Assembly: GCF_008329715.1 (NCBI RefSeq)
Contig: NZ_VTSR01000022.1
Coordinates: 228,457-292,456, forward strand
From: Gimesia chilikensis
GTDB lineage: Bacteria; Planctomycetota; Planctomycetia; Planctomycetales; Planctomycetaceae
Reading direction: 5' to 3'
Length of the DNA stretch: 64,000 nucleotides
Part shown: positions 17,857 to 27,042 of the stretch, one piece after another
How positions within the stretch are numbered: position 1 is the stretch's first letter
Layout of the letters: each line of letters begins with the position of its first letter
Position numbers and translations under genes: made by a program
Notes under the pieces: model-generated
Told to the model about the DNA's origin: nothing
Database searches by the model: none
What the model saw: only the letters and a program-made list of their open reading frames with translations

Positions 17857-18040
17857 GGTTGTGGTTCCTTACTTTGGATCATTCTATTGAAAACAAAGAT
17901 CAATTGGTCAGATTGAATCTTGCTGTGTTTTTACAGCTGCTTACTTTCATTATACCAGTTTTTCCAAGAAGTCGACAGCTGCTAAGTTGCAACTGGCCAA
18001 TATTTAATGGCTCACATCAGTCGCCTACATTGGAGTCGTG

Positions 18041-18718
18041 TCAGTCAATCAGAACCAGGGCGTCCTGCAGTTCGTTTTTATCATCAGAGGCACGAGGCAG
18101 GGGCTTAGCTGCCTGTTCGCCGATTTCTCGAATGACTTCACAGATCGTTTCAGCTGCCTTCCCTGAGTGGAGACCTGCTGTCAGTTTTTGGCAGATCTGA
18201 TCAATGAAAGTCTGCCCCAGTTTGTCGATGACCGCCTGGTCAGCCAGTGTCACTGCCACATGCTCAAACAGGGAGATGTAGATGAGTACTCCGGTCCCCC
18301 CCTCGGTGTGGTGGACGCGCTTATCGAAAAAGATCTCCCGGGCACGAGCGGCGACTTCATCCTGCATCTGTTGGCGGGGCGTAAACAGACGACGAAGCCA
18401 GCCGATGCGGCTTCCGGCAATCGCTCCCAGAATAAACGCGATGACCATCGCGAGGGCCGCCAGAATCAGTTCGACAATGACGGGTAAACCGCCCCAGTCA
18501 CCTGCCTGTCCCTGAACACGGGGAAAGAAATACCAGAAGCCCAGTGCTGTGATGACGGTCAACCAGATCCCCACAACGTCTTCCGGACGATCGTAGCGAC
18601 CTGAAGCGGTTGCCAGTACTGGGACAATCTCACAGGATGTTTTACCCTCGGCGTCAACAACGGCCTGCTCAACCTGCTTTTGTTGTTCTTCGGTTAAAAA
18701 GTTAAATGCGCTCTGCAT
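18041..18718 (-). CDS. TPM-domain membrane protein
   Basis: 225 residues from the ATG at 18718; the frame is open upstream into the previous gene but without homology. The N-terminus reads FLTEEQQKQVEQAVVDAE and GKTSCEIVPVLATASG, the first half of a TPM (TLP18.3/Psb32/MOLO-1) domain. Two membrane helices follow (WLTVITALGFWYFF and VIVELILAALAMVIAFILG). The second half continues as TEGGTGVLIYISLFEHVAVTLA. This split-by-membrane layout is the known partner of YgcG-like proteins. It lies 43 bp after the other TPM gene. TPM domains have been linked to photosystem repair and phosphatase activity in plants; the bacterial role is not settled. Confidence 0.85.
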   Translation of the reverse strand: MQSAFNFLTEEQQKQVEQAVVDAEGKTSCEIVPVLATASGRYDRPEDVVGIWLTVITALGFWYFFPRVQGQAGDWGGLPVIVELILAALAMVIAFILGAIAGSRIGWLRRLFTPRQQMQDEVAARAREIFFDKRVHHTEGGTGVLIYISLFEHVAVTLADQAVIDKLGQTFIDQICQKLTAGLHSGKAAETICEVIREIGEQAAKPLPRASDDKNELQDALVLID

Positions 18719-18761
18719 GGAAATGAGCTTTCGATCTGGAAACTGGGGAATAACGATCTGG

Positions 18762-19562
18762 TTACCACGAGCCGGTGGCACCGCCACCACCGGAGAAGCC
18801 CCCTCCGAATGAGCCGCCACTGAAACCGCCTCCTCCACCTCCCCGGTTGGTGAGCATCTGGTAGAGAATCGTGCCGATTACCGCAAAGATGACGCCCCAG
18901 AATAACCAGGCCCAGCCACTGGATCCGCGGCGAATTAAAGAGACGATGGTGAAAATGGCCAGGCCAATCACCACTGCGATGATGACGTAGCTCCAAGCAG
19001 ACTGTGGCTTGGCAGGCATTGCCAGCTTGCGTGCCATTTTATCGAGGGCTTCGACTCCCGCCAGAATTCCCTGTGAAAACTGTCCCTGTTTGAAATGGGG
19101 GATGATGTAGTCGTCCATGATTTCACGGCACTTGGCATCGTCTTCCCGCCCCCAGCCGGCTCCCAGCTCAATGCGTGCCTTGCGATCATCTTTAGACACC
19201 AGTAACAGAATGCCGGTATTCCAGTCCTGATCATTCAGTTTGGCGTGTCCGATCTGCCACTGGTTGAAGAGGATCGTTGCAAAGGTTTCGATCCGCATAT
19301 CAGCGCCGCCATGTTTGGCCATCGAATCGATGGTGACAACGATGATCGGCGTCGCCTTATCTGTCAGCAGTTTGTCACAAATCTCCTGGATCTTTTTCTT
19401 TGCCGGTTCATCGATCATGCCGGCCAGATCGCGAACGAACTCACGATCTCCCGGCGGTTCGAGCGTTAATTCCAAGGCCTGAACTGAATTCAGCCTGCTG
19501 AAACTGATTAAGGCCAGCGTCAGAAAGACGACGAGGTATTGATACTTGAGTGGGGATTTCAC
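18762..19562 (-). CDS. TPM-domain protein, YgcG-like, with glycine-rich tail
   Basis: 266 residues. A signal peptide or anchor (QYLVVFLTLALISFSRL) is followed by a full TPM domain at about 40-175 (VRDLAGMIDEPAKKKIQEIC, TPIIVVTIDSM, DWNTGILLLVSKDDRKARIE, GAGWGREDD). Then come two hydrophobic segments (SYVIIAVVIGLAIFTIVSLI and WAWLFWGVIFAVIGTILYQM) and a Gly/Ser tail ending GGGATGSW, a standard feature of YgcG-like TPM proteins. In many genomes such a pair follows lemA; no LemA gene is present here. The two TPM genes form a two-gene operon. Confidence 0.9.
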   Translation of the reverse strand: MKSPLKYQYLVVFLTLALISFSRLNSVQALELTLEPPGDREFVRDLAGMIDEPAKKKIQEICDKLLTDKATPIIVVTIDSMAKHGGADMRIETFATILFNQWQIGHAKLNDQDWNTGILLLVSKDDRKARIELGAGWGREDDAKCREIMDDYIIPHFKQGQFSQGILAGVEALDKMARKLAMPAKPQSAWSYVIIAVVIGLAIFTIVSLIRRGSSGWAWLFWGVIFAVIGTILYQMLTNRGGGGGGFSGGSFGGGFSGGGGATGSW

Positions 19563-19584
19563 GTAATCTCGCTTGATTCAGAGA

Positions 19585-19614
19585 ACTGACTTCAGTGATT
19601 AAACTGAAGTCAGT
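19585..19614 (-). terminator. Perfect 12-bp hairpin directly after the PQQ-protein stop codon
   Basis: The arms at 19585-19596 and 19603-19614 are exact reverse complements with a 6-nt loop. The stem begins at the base after the TAG of the minus-strand propeller gene. There is no T-run after it, only TTCTCT, so it is either a weak intrinsic terminator or an mRNA 3'-end stabiliser. The hairpin at 63-93 also lacks a T-run. Confidence 0.55.
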
Positions 19615-22600
19615 CTATGAATCTGTGCGAATAATTTCAATTCCACTTAGTGCAGCCGGCATTTGCTGGGCTGCTTCGTTTTGCGGGGCCAGTTCGAGAT
19701 GAAGATTGTCTTTGACTGGTACTCCCTCGAATTTCAGAACCTGAATTCCCTGTTTTCCATGTGGATTGAAATCTTCCTGCACGACCTTGCCCTGCAGTTT
19801 AATTGTAAACAGGGGGGCTGCCTGAGAGTCATTGACAGAGACGGGTTCCAGTTCCGAGAAGGAGAGCTGCACCGAATAGGATGCAGGTTCGTCATCTTTC
19901 CCCAGTAGCGGAATCGTACATTCTTTCAATCCCCGTGCCCAGGAAGTATAGACCCAGGGTGGTTCTGCTTCTTTCACAGGATGCGTAGTTTCATTCAGAC
20001 TGTTATAGCCACCACCACTGTTGAATTTAGGACTGATATCAAATTTGAAGTCGAGCCCCGTTTCGCGACTGGGCTTCGGACGCGGATATGCCATCCAGAC
20101 AGTTCCGCGGGCATCCCGCCGGTCACCGGGAGCTCCCATATTCAGGGCCATGTGATCGACCGGTGTTTTCGGACCGACCGAGCTGAAAATAGTCCAGTGT
20201 TTTCGTTCTTCTCGCGGTTCGAGCACAATCGTTGACGAAATCGAAAACAGACAGACACAGCCGGCACTCGATTCCGGGATCATGACCAGACCGTTGGCTG
20301 GGATCGCGTTGATCCAGCAACCCGTACGATGGCCCGCGAAGTGACGGGTGCCTGCGTCTTTTTCCAGGTCATAAAAGCCGGTGAAACCGGAACGGAACAT
20401 CAACAGGTTTTCGGAGGCGGCCAGCATGCCGCAGTGATGTCCTTCCCGCATGATACTCCAGGGAACTTCTTTGCCGGTCAGTGGGTGTTTCCGCATGTGC
20501 TGCAGACCGGTGTAGAGGTCGTAGGACCAGGGTTCAGCAATTACCTTGTCACCCACGATGATGGGACGATGGCGATAGTTGGCGTCCTTCTTCCAGAGAA
20601 GTGCACCATCGTTTGCATTCAGAGCAACGAGTCGACGTCGCGAGAAATCGCCGGCGATAAACTGTTTCCAGTAATGACCGTTGGCATTGGCGCCACAGAG
20701 CAGCAGAACGTTGTTCTGGTAGAGCAACGTAAGTTTTCCACCCCCAATGCCAATTTCGCTACAGTCAGTCACATCGACTGGGGTGGACCAGAGTTTTTTG
20801 CCCGATTTGACGTCGAGGGCGACTGCGAGACGCAGGTCCTGTTTTTTCAGGCGGTCTTCTGCGATTTCCCGTTCTTTCCCGGTCAAATCTTTCAGGTGTG
20901 ATTTGTCCTGACGGAGAATCTCTGCCCGCTGCTCGCTGGTAATGGAACTATCGATAAAATAAGCGGCTTCCGGACCAATGGCGATGGTGTGATGCGCGAT
21001 GCTTTTGCCCTGATAGGTCCAGGCAGGTTTACCTGTTTTGACGTCGATTGCAAAAACGGCGTCCGTTGAATCTTCAGTTCTGCGACCGCGGCGGATCTGC
21101 CGGGCAGCGAGTTCCTGACGAGTCGTCGCGGTACCGAACAACAAGCCATCCTGATAGGCGAGGTATCCCCATTCGTGCTTGCCATCATTGAACTGCTCGG
21201 GCAGGGGGATTTTTTTGACCGTTTTCCCCGTGGCTGCATCCAGTTGATAACAATATTCCTTCATCATGAAAAACAGGCTGTCTTCACTGGCGACCAGGTT
21301 ACCAGGGTTCTGGTTCTGGAATACACCGGTGCGGATGGCCTGGGGATTTTCACGTTCCCAGAGAAACAGTCCGTTATAGGCATCGAAGGCCATGATGGTG
21401 CTTTCACCCTGAATGAACAGGCGGCCGTTGATTGCCAGTGGACCTACTGCCCCTTCATGGCGGTTTACCATTTTCTTTTCACCGGGGTCGCCAAACCAGA
21501 GCACACCCAGACCACCTCTGACGAGTTGATCCTTGCTGCTGGCGGTATTTCCCGGATCAGCATACTGATGTGACCAGCTGCCGGCTCCTGGAAGGGCTCC
21601 CCGGATGAGCAGGGCGTAGCCATCCTGAGTCTTAATCTCTGCGGTTTCGGTAAGGCCGGTATCTTTGAGCCAGCCTGTCAGACTGACTGAATCCGTTGTT
21701 GCTGATTTCGGGGCGGCGGGGGTTCCCAGACAGATGGTGCCTCCCAATGGTTTGACATGCGTGGCGACATCTTTCGGAATCCCAGGGACTTTTCCTGTTT
21801 TGAGCAGTGTGTCTGAGACAATCAGATTTGCAAAGTAGTGTGAATAAGGCAGCGGCGATAGTTCGGTCTGATGGAATGTGATCCGATGTCCGTAGTAGCC
21901 TGCCTGGCTCAGTTTTTCCCGGGCTGCAGCAACTTTGGCAGCATCGGGTTCGATACAGTAGAATTTCAACTTTGAGTTGCGGGCCAGTTCGTAAGCCAAC
22001 TGTCCCTCTTCACCACCCAGAACCAGGCAGAAACCGTCTTGGACTCCCGTGTTTTTCAGGATGTCCTGAGCAGCCTGCTGGTAACGGGCAGACGCAGCAT
22101 TGTCCGCATATGGATTCTCTGTTGAGACGGTATCGAGTTCCGTCAGCTTTTCAGTCGGAGTACTTGAGGAGCCAAAACCGATGATGTCGCCAGCGGAGGT
22201 GCTGACAACCAGCTGACCATCAGAAACAGCCAGGCCTCGGGCCTTCCCTTTGACTTTCAATGTCTGCAGGACCTTGCCGGAATCGGCTTCGAGAATCAGC
22301 ACCTGCTCCTGACCGCCGGCGATGACTTTATCTCCCGCCACGATCAGTGAGTCACGGGCAACGATTGGCTTCTCCCAGATGACTCCTGCTTGAGTGTATT
22401 GTTTATTTTCTTCCTGTAATTTCTTGATCTGATCCCGGGCCGCTGTGGCTTTGTCGCCTTTGAGGCTGCGAAGTTTACGGAACAGGCCGTTGATGGTCAT
22501 TTCATTAGCGTGGGCTTTCTGAGAACCTTGGGCATGCTCGAGCCGATTGACCTTTAACAGGCTCGTATCGGTGGCCAGGTAAGCGTACTCATCTTTGACC

Positions 22601-23592
22601 ACCATCTGTTGTCCATTGATCCAGGCAAAGCCCACATCGCCTTCATCCTGAGTCAGGGCGAGAATATGGTGAGCACCCATCGAATAGATCTGTCCATCGG
22701 CCAGCAGCGCCTGGGTGCCGCCGACAACACCACCCGCAGTGCTGCGCCAACTGTAAGATCGGTTGTGTTCCTGTTCCCCTGTCTTTTTATTGAAGGCTGC
22801 GGGAAGAGAACGACCAGAGGGGAAAAACAGGAAATCATCATTAGCTAGAATATAGCCTTGGGGTGAGAGTTCATTTCGACCAGCGCTGGTCTGACTCAGA
22901 TTATCGATTTTCCAGATTACTTTTCCGGAATTGGCATCAACGGCATACAGGTAAATATTTTCATGGGGAAAAATGCCGGCACCGAAGTAGGCGATTCCTT
23001 CATCGACCAGTACGTTTGTGCGGACGGGCCAGCGTGAGACCATTTCTCCGCGGGCAATAATCATTTCTTCGTTCAGCCCTGCCCGCAGTTTCCAGATCTC
23101 TTTTCCAGTTGCTGCGTCAAGGCAATACACGAATCCATCATCGGAGCCAAAATAGACTTTCGCCTGATGGACGGTCGGGGAGAGGCGAATCGGCCCGCCG
23201 GTAAAGAAACGCCAGAGTATCTGGCCACTTTTCAGATCAACGCAACGCAACTGATGATCGACCGAGGATCCGAAATAGACCTTTCCTGCAGAGATCGCGA
23301 CCTGAAAGGCATCGTCAAAATCAACCCGCGATTCCAGATCGTGGCCTTCGATGACCCGTTCGCCGGGATCGGTCTGGCCAGTCTGAGGTGCACTTGGAGC
23401 CGAGTATTGCCAGGCAGGGACCAGGGGAGTCTGGATGCTGTCCGATGTGGCACCAGCACGCTCCCGATCCATGAGATAAGTCGGCCAGTCTTTCGCTGAC
23501 AGCTCATTCCTGGGCTGAGTTAAAACAGAGACGAGGGTAAGCAGACAGAGGGTGAGGAGGGGGAGTCGCTGTTTCACTGATTGATCCTTCAT
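19615..23592 (-). CDS. Giant exported PQQ-type beta-propeller protein with inserted methyltransferase-like domain
   Basis: 1325 residues. The ATG at 23592 has little in front; a GTG five codons later (23577) has AAGGA 7 bases upstream and may be the true start. Either way a signal peptide follows (RLPLLTLCLLTLVSVLT). Residues about 75-480 form a first beta-propeller with PQQ/BamB-like blades (DDGFVYCLDAATGKEIWKL, VDANSGKVIWKID). Residues about 490-665 look like a class-I SAM methyltransferase (FCLVLGGEEGQLAYELA, FYCIEPDAAKVAAAREKL, ANLIVSDTLL). A second propeller fills about 680-1170 (FDAYNGLFLWERENP, VFAIDVKTGKPAWTYQGK). The last 120 residues resemble a beta-sandwich. No quinoprotein active site was recognised. 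Function unknown. Confidence 0.85.
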   Translation of the reverse strand: MKDQSVKQRLPLLTLCLLTLVSVLTQPRNELSAKDWPTYLMDRERAGATSDSIQTPLVPAWQYSAPSAPQTGQTDPGERVIEGHDLESRVDFDDAFQVAISAGKVYFGSSVDHQLRCVDLKSGQILWRFFTGGPIRLSPTVHQAKVYFGSDDGFVYCLDAATGKEIWKLRAGLNEEMIIARGEMVSRWPVRTNVLVDEGIAYFGAGIFPHENIYLYAVDANSGKVIWKIDNLSQTSAGRNELSPQGYILANDDFLFFPSGRSLPAAFNKKTGEQEHNRSYSWRSTAGGVVGGTQALLADGQIYSMGAHHILALTQDEGDVGFAWINGQQMVVKDEYAYLATDTSLLKVNRLEHAQGSQKAHANEMTINGLFRKLRSLKGDKATAARDQIKKLQEENKQYTQAGVIWEKPIVARDSLIVAGDKVIAGGQEQVLILEADSGKVLQTLKVKGKARGLAVSDGQLVVSTSAGDIIGFGSSSTPTEKLTELDTVSTENPYADNAASARYQQAAQDILKNTGVQDGFCLVLGGEEGQLAYELARNSKLKFYCIEPDAAKVAAAREKLSQAGYYGHRITFHQTELSPLPYSHYFANLIVSDTLLKTGKVPGIPKDVATHVKPLGGTICLGTPAAPKSATTDSVSLTGWLKDTGLTETAEIKTQDGYALLIRGALPGAGSWSHQYADPGNTASSKDQLVRGGLGVLWFGDPGEKKMVNRHEGAVGPLAINGRLFIQGESTIMAFDAYNGLFLWERENPQAIRTGVFQNQNPGNLVASEDSLFFMMKEYCYQLDAATGKTVKKIPLPEQFNDGKHEWGYLAYQDGLLFGTATTRQELAARQIRRGRRTEDSTDAVFAIDVKTGKPAWTYQGKSIAHHTIAIGPEAAYFIDSSITSEQRAEILRQDKSHLKDLTGKEREIAEDRLKKQDLRLAVALDVKSGKKLWSTPVDVTDCSEIGIGGGKLTLLYQNNVLLLCGANANGHYWKQFIAGDFSRRRLVALNANDGALLWKKDANYRHRPIIVGDKVIAEPWSYDLYTGLQHMRKHPLTGKEVPWSIMREGHHCGMLAASENLLMFRSGFTGFYDLEKDAGTRHFAGHRTGCWINAIPANGLVMIPESSAGCVCLFSISSTIVLEPREERKHWTIFSSVGPKTPVDHMALNMGAPGDRRDARGTVWMAYPRPKPSRETGLDFKFDISPKFNSGGGYNSLNETTHPVKEAEPPWVYTSWARGLKECTIPLLGKDDEPASYSVQLSFSELEPVSVNDSQAAPLFTIKLQGKVVQEDFNPHGKQGIQVLKFEGVPVKDNLHLELAPQNEAAQQMPAALSGIEIIRTDS

Positions 23593-23912
23593 AATCTGGC
23601 GGAGATCATTCCGAGCCGCCTGTTGAGGGGGCGGGTAATAATCAAGCTAATATATCGATGGATGTTGATGCCATTGAGTATACCGGGGCTGGTCGTGGAA
23701 TCGCAAGTAGTTGCAGAAAACAGACGCTTTGAATTGCAATGTTTCTGGCAGGGCTCTATTTTGGGGATCATTGTTAGTTTTGTGAGTGCGTTTGGTGAAT
23801 CTTTGATTTTGAGTCAGGGAACGCTGGCCTGACGCTCGCAATCAGCTCACGATTTATCAAAAAATCGGTACCTGAAGTGCGTGTCCAATTGAAATCTATG
23901 AGGGATCTCAGG
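23593..23912. other. Divergent intergenic region
   Basis: 320 bases between the propeller gene and the LRR lipoprotein gene. It holds a candidate minus-strand promoter (23677-23706). An 83-codon open frame on the plus strand has no ribosome binding site and unlikely composition. I see no repeat or RNA element. Confidence 0.5.
23677..23706 (-). promoter_or_regulatory. Candidate promoter of the propeller gene
   Basis: On the minus strand TTGCGA (23706-23701), an 18-bp spacer and TATACT (23682-23677) form a reasonable -35/-10 pair, 85 bases before the gene start. Confidence 0.35.
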
Positions 23913-25241
23913 ATGAAGAATAAGATATTACTATCTCTGGCAGGTTTGTGTCTGTTTAGCGGCTGCCCCGCTCACAATCCTCCGTCTGATCAGGGACAGC
24001 AGAAACAGGAACAGCCGACAGAAGGTAAAGAACACAAAACCGCACCAGAAAAAGAAGTGACGGTAAAACCCGATGATCCCGAAGCGGTCAAAGCCTTCAA
24101 AGCTCTGGACGCGAAAATGGTAACCTCCGATGATGGACGGGTGCTCATTCTCGATTTGAAAGGGACAAACGCCAAGGACGAAGACCTGAAGCATCTGGCT
24201 GGTTTGCCTTCCCTGGAACGGCTGATTATCTGGGGGCCAAATTTTACCGATGCAGCGACCGAAGAGATCGGTAAAAAGAAGGGGCTCTGGTTTGTCAGTC
24301 TGGAAAGCACGGCCATTGGCGATGCAGGGGTCAAAAATCTTGCCGATCTGAAGGATCTGCAGGTACTCTCATTGCGGGCGACCAATATTACCAATGATGC
24401 ACTGAAGACAGTCGCACAGTTTCCGAAGTTGAAAGACCTCGATCTGCGTTTCAATAAGGAAATCAACGACGAAGGAATGCCGCTGATCAAAGATATGAAA
24501 AACCTGAGAGTGTTGAAGGTCCAGGCAACTCAGGTGACCGATGACGGCATGAAAGATGTGGCCCAACTACCGAATCTGCAGCGACTGAATACCTGGGGAC
24601 GCAACATCTCAGATAAGACTCTGGCGCTGCTCAAGGATAAGAACTTGGTATCACTGGAACTGGATGATACGGAAATTTCTGATGAAGGACTGCAGCACCT
24701 CAAGGGGATGACCAATATGGAAGCCCTGCATCTCCGTCGTGACTTTGTGACGGACGCGGGCATCGAAAATATCAAAGATATGAAGAAACTGCAGACACTG
24801 CATCTGCGTGATACTGTGGTTACCAATGAAGGGATGAAGAATCTGTCGGGACTGACGGAGCTGACCTATCTCGATCTGGATGAATCGATGATCGGGGACG
24901 AAGGGCTGGAGCAGCTCAAAGATCTGAAAAAACTGACCCGTCTCGGCCTCTGGGGAACCGAAACGACTGATGAAGGTTTGAAGGTGGTCTCCGGATTTAC
25001 CGATCTGAATCGGCTGAATCTGGAAGGTACTCAGATTACCAATGCTGGCCTGGAGCATCTCCTGCCCCTGAAAAAACTCGAATATCTGAATCTGAGCAAA
25101 ACGGAAATCGGTGATGAAGGATTACAGAAACTCACAGCCTTGAAGAATCTCAAGGAAGTGCAGGTCAGCTTCACCCAGGTGACAGAGGACGGGATCAAGA
25201 AGTTCAAGGAAGCGGTTCCCGGTTGCAAGGTCAAGCATTAA
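23913..25241 (+). CDS. Leucine-rich-repeat lipoprotein
   Basis: 442 residues from the ATG at 23913, which has GAGGG 8 bases upstream. It starts with a lipoprotein signal ending LCLFSGC, so Cys18 should be lipidated. A Pro/Gln/Lys-rich linker runs to about residue 60. From about 85 to the end there are about fourteen repeats of roughly 24 residues of the ribonuclease-inhibitor / bacterial LRR type (LQVLSLRATNITNDALKTVA, LEYLNLSKTEIGDEGLQKLT). The consensus is LxxLxLxxTxITDxGLxxL. Such repeats form a curved solenoid for protein binding. The partner is unknown. The UDG gene starts 18 bp after the stop, which suggests read-through. Confidence 0.88.
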   Translation: MKNKILLSLAGLCLFSGCPAHNPPSDQGQQKQEQPTEGKEHKTAPEKEVTVKPDDPEAVKAFKALDAKMVTSDDGRVLILDLKGTNAKDEDLKHLAGLPSLERLIIWGPNFTDAATEEIGKKKGLWFVSLESTAIGDAGVKNLADLKDLQVLSLRATNITNDALKTVAQFPKLKDLDLRFNKEINDEGMPLIKDMKNLRVLKVQATQVTDDGMKDVAQLPNLQRLNTWGRNISDKTLALLKDKNLVSLELDDTEISDEGLQHLKGMTNMEALHLRRDFVTDAGIENIKDMKKLQTLHLRDTVVTNEGMKNLSGLTELTYLDLDESMIGDEGLEQLKDLKKLTRLGLWGTETTDEGLKVVSGFTDLNRLNLEGTQITNAGLEHLLPLKKLEYLNLSKTEIGDEGLQKLTALKNLKEVQVSFTQVTEDGIKKFKEAVPGCKVKH

Positions 25242-25259
25242 AGGATTGGTCGAGCGCAG

Positions 25260-26162
25260 ATGTCTGATCAGGAACAACAGCGGGCACAACGGGCCGTACG
25301 TCAGTTTATGCAAAGCTGGCAGCGTTCCGGGCTGACGCATATCAAACACGTCGAGCCGGCGCCCGTGGTTGCTGCGCCTGCAGAAGTTGTTCCACCTGCT
25401 GCCCCTGAATCGAAAACGCCGCTGCGAATACGTCCCGCTGAGCCTGAGACTCCACCCGAACGCACACCGGTCTCCCCGCCAGAGCCAGCAGTTGAACATG
25501 TTGTTGAACCGGTTGTAGAGACCGCAGACCCGCGAAAGGAAATGAGCGTGCCCCGAACAACGAAATCGAGACTTTCCAAGGCAGATCGCCAGTCTCAACT
25601 GGATATTGTGGCTGGGGAAGTTTCTCAATGTCGTCAGTGCCCGGAACTGGCTGAGACACGCACTCAGACCGTATTTGGAGTCGGGAATCCGAGTGCAAAA
25701 ATCATGTTTATCGGTGAGGCACCCGGGGCGGATGAAGATAAGCAGGGAGAACCCTTCGTGGGGCGGGCAGGGAAGCTGCTGGATAAAATTATCGAAGCCT
25801 GCCAGATGAAACGCAGCGAGATCTATATCGCGAATATTCTCAGGTGTCGGCCTCCTGGGAACCGAAATCCGTCCGATCAGGAAGCGGCAAACTGTCGAGG
25901 CTTTCTCGATGCTCAGATTGAGATTGTCGATCCGGATTACATCGTCTGTTGGGGCTCTGTGGCTGCTAAAAATCTGCTGCACTCAGAGCTTCCGATTGGC
26001 AAGATGCGCGGGCAGTTTTACGAATATGGTCGGGCCAGAGTCGTGTGTACCTACCATCCGTCCTACCTGTTGAGAAACCCATCCGCCAAGAAGAACGTCT
26101 GGGAAGACATGATCTTACTGTTCAAAGACATGGGCATCGACCTCAAGGCAACTCAAAATTAG
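25260..26162 (+). CDS. Uracil-DNA glycosylase, family 4 (Fe-S)
   Basis: 300 residues. It removes uracil from DNA after cytosine deamination. Residues 1-110 are a Pro/Glu-rich, probably disordered extension not found in short family-4 enzymes. The catalytic domain follows: [13 protein letters not shown] (first two cluster cysteines), [20 protein letters not shown] (motif 1), [21 protein letters not shown] (third and fourth cysteines), and [12 protein letters not shown] (motif 2 with the His). The four cysteines bind a 4Fe-4S cluster in known members. The gene lies 18 bp after the LRR gene and converges on the CBS gene. Confidence 0.93.
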   Translation: MSDQEQQRAQRAVRQFMQSWQRSGLTHIKHVEPAPVVAAPAEVVPPAAPESKTPLRIRPAEPETPPERTPVSPPEPAVEHVVEPVVETADPRKEMSVPRTTKSRLSKADRQSQLDIVAGEVSQCRQCPELAETRTQTVFGVGNPSAKIMFIGEAPGADEDKQGEPFVGRAGKLLDKIIEACQMKRSEIYIANILRCRPPGNRNPSDQEAANCRGFLDAQIEIVDPDYIVCWGSVAAKNLLHSELPIGKMRGQFYEYGRARVVCTYHPSYLLRNPSAKKNVWEDMILLFKDMGIDLKATQN

Positions 26163-26182
26163 GAACCGTAAGGTCTTTTTGG

Positions 26183-26707
26183 CTAGTCGTCAATCAGACC
26201 ATGCAGCTGCAGCAGCTGGCGATGAGAATTGACTCGATTCAGGTGTGGCGGATTGATGTCCTGCGTTGATGAGTGAAATTCTGTCGTGGAAGACACTTTC
26301 ACTTCCTGCTCTGTCTCGCAGTCGACTTCATCTAATGTCAGCATCAGGCGGAACAGGTCGCGGCAGGTCAGTTTTCCGATCAGCAGTCCCTCATCTGTTA
26401 CAGGCATACAGCTGTTGCGACGATCTCGGAACAGGGGAGCCTGCAGCAGGGCATCGTCATCCGGTGAGAGGGTTTCCAGCTGAACATGCATGATTGATTC
26501 AACGGGGGCATTCATGTCAGCGAGCTGCAATTTCTGTTTCAGAAAATTGTACTCGGGAACAACGCCGACCAGTCGCATTTGATGGTCTGTCACATAAACT
26601 TCAGGCGATTCTGCTTCGATCATGCGCCGGGCGGCTTGCTGAAGAGTTGTTCCCAGTGGCACACTGACAGGACTCTGGGTCATCAGATCACGAACTCGTA
26701 CCTGCAT
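26183..26707 (-). CDS. Tandem CBS-domain protein
   Basis: 174 residues with AAGGAAG 6 bases before the ATG. The first CBS domain covers about 5-60 (VRDLMTQSPVSVPLGTTLQQ, YVTDHQMRLVGVVPEYNFL), the second about 68-125 (VESIMHVQLETLSPDDDALL, MPVTDEGLLIGKLTCRDLF). CBS pairs bind adenine nucleotides or S-adenosylmethionine and regulate other proteins. This is a stand-alone module with an acidic, polar C-terminal tail of about 45 residues of no known fold. Nothing nearby tells its target. Confidence 0.9.
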   Translation of the reverse strand: MQVRVRDLMTQSPVSVPLGTTLQQAARRMIEAESPEVYVTDHQMRLVGVVPEYNFLKQKLQLADMNAPVESIMHVQLETLSPDDDALLQAPLFRDRRNSCMPVTDEGLLIGKLTCRDLFRLMLTLDEVDCETEQEVKVSSTTEFHSSTQDINPPHLNRVNSHRQLLQLHGLIDD

Positions 26708-27042
26708 TGTTTCTTCCTTGGCAATGACCTGTTTTGAATGGTTTCAAAACGGTTTCTACAATAGGGACGGATGAAATCGGTTTATCTCACAGGGGAGATT
26801 GAAAATTACAGGCCCACTGAAAAGTAGTTCAAGTCCACTGCTGAAAGCAGCAACAGTCTTCAACCAGCCTTTCAATCAAAGATAGGTTGCCAGGAAACAA
26901 CATGATGCATTTTCTCAACACATTCTCTCGAAAAGCGGGGGGCTGTGCGAAAACCATGCGGGTTGTGCAGGTTGTATCGAGAAGAACTTTGAACCCAGGC
27001 AGCGGTCAGCAAGAGAGCAGATTACTGACAGCGTCACTTTAT
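26708..27042. other. Intergenic region, no gene supported
   Basis: 335 bases between the CBS gene start and the hydrolase stop. A plus-strand open frame (26887-27177) runs into the antisense of the hydrolase and has no homology or ribosome binding site. The region should hold the CBS promoter; I see no convincing -35/-10 pair, terminator or repeat. Confidence 0.45.
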
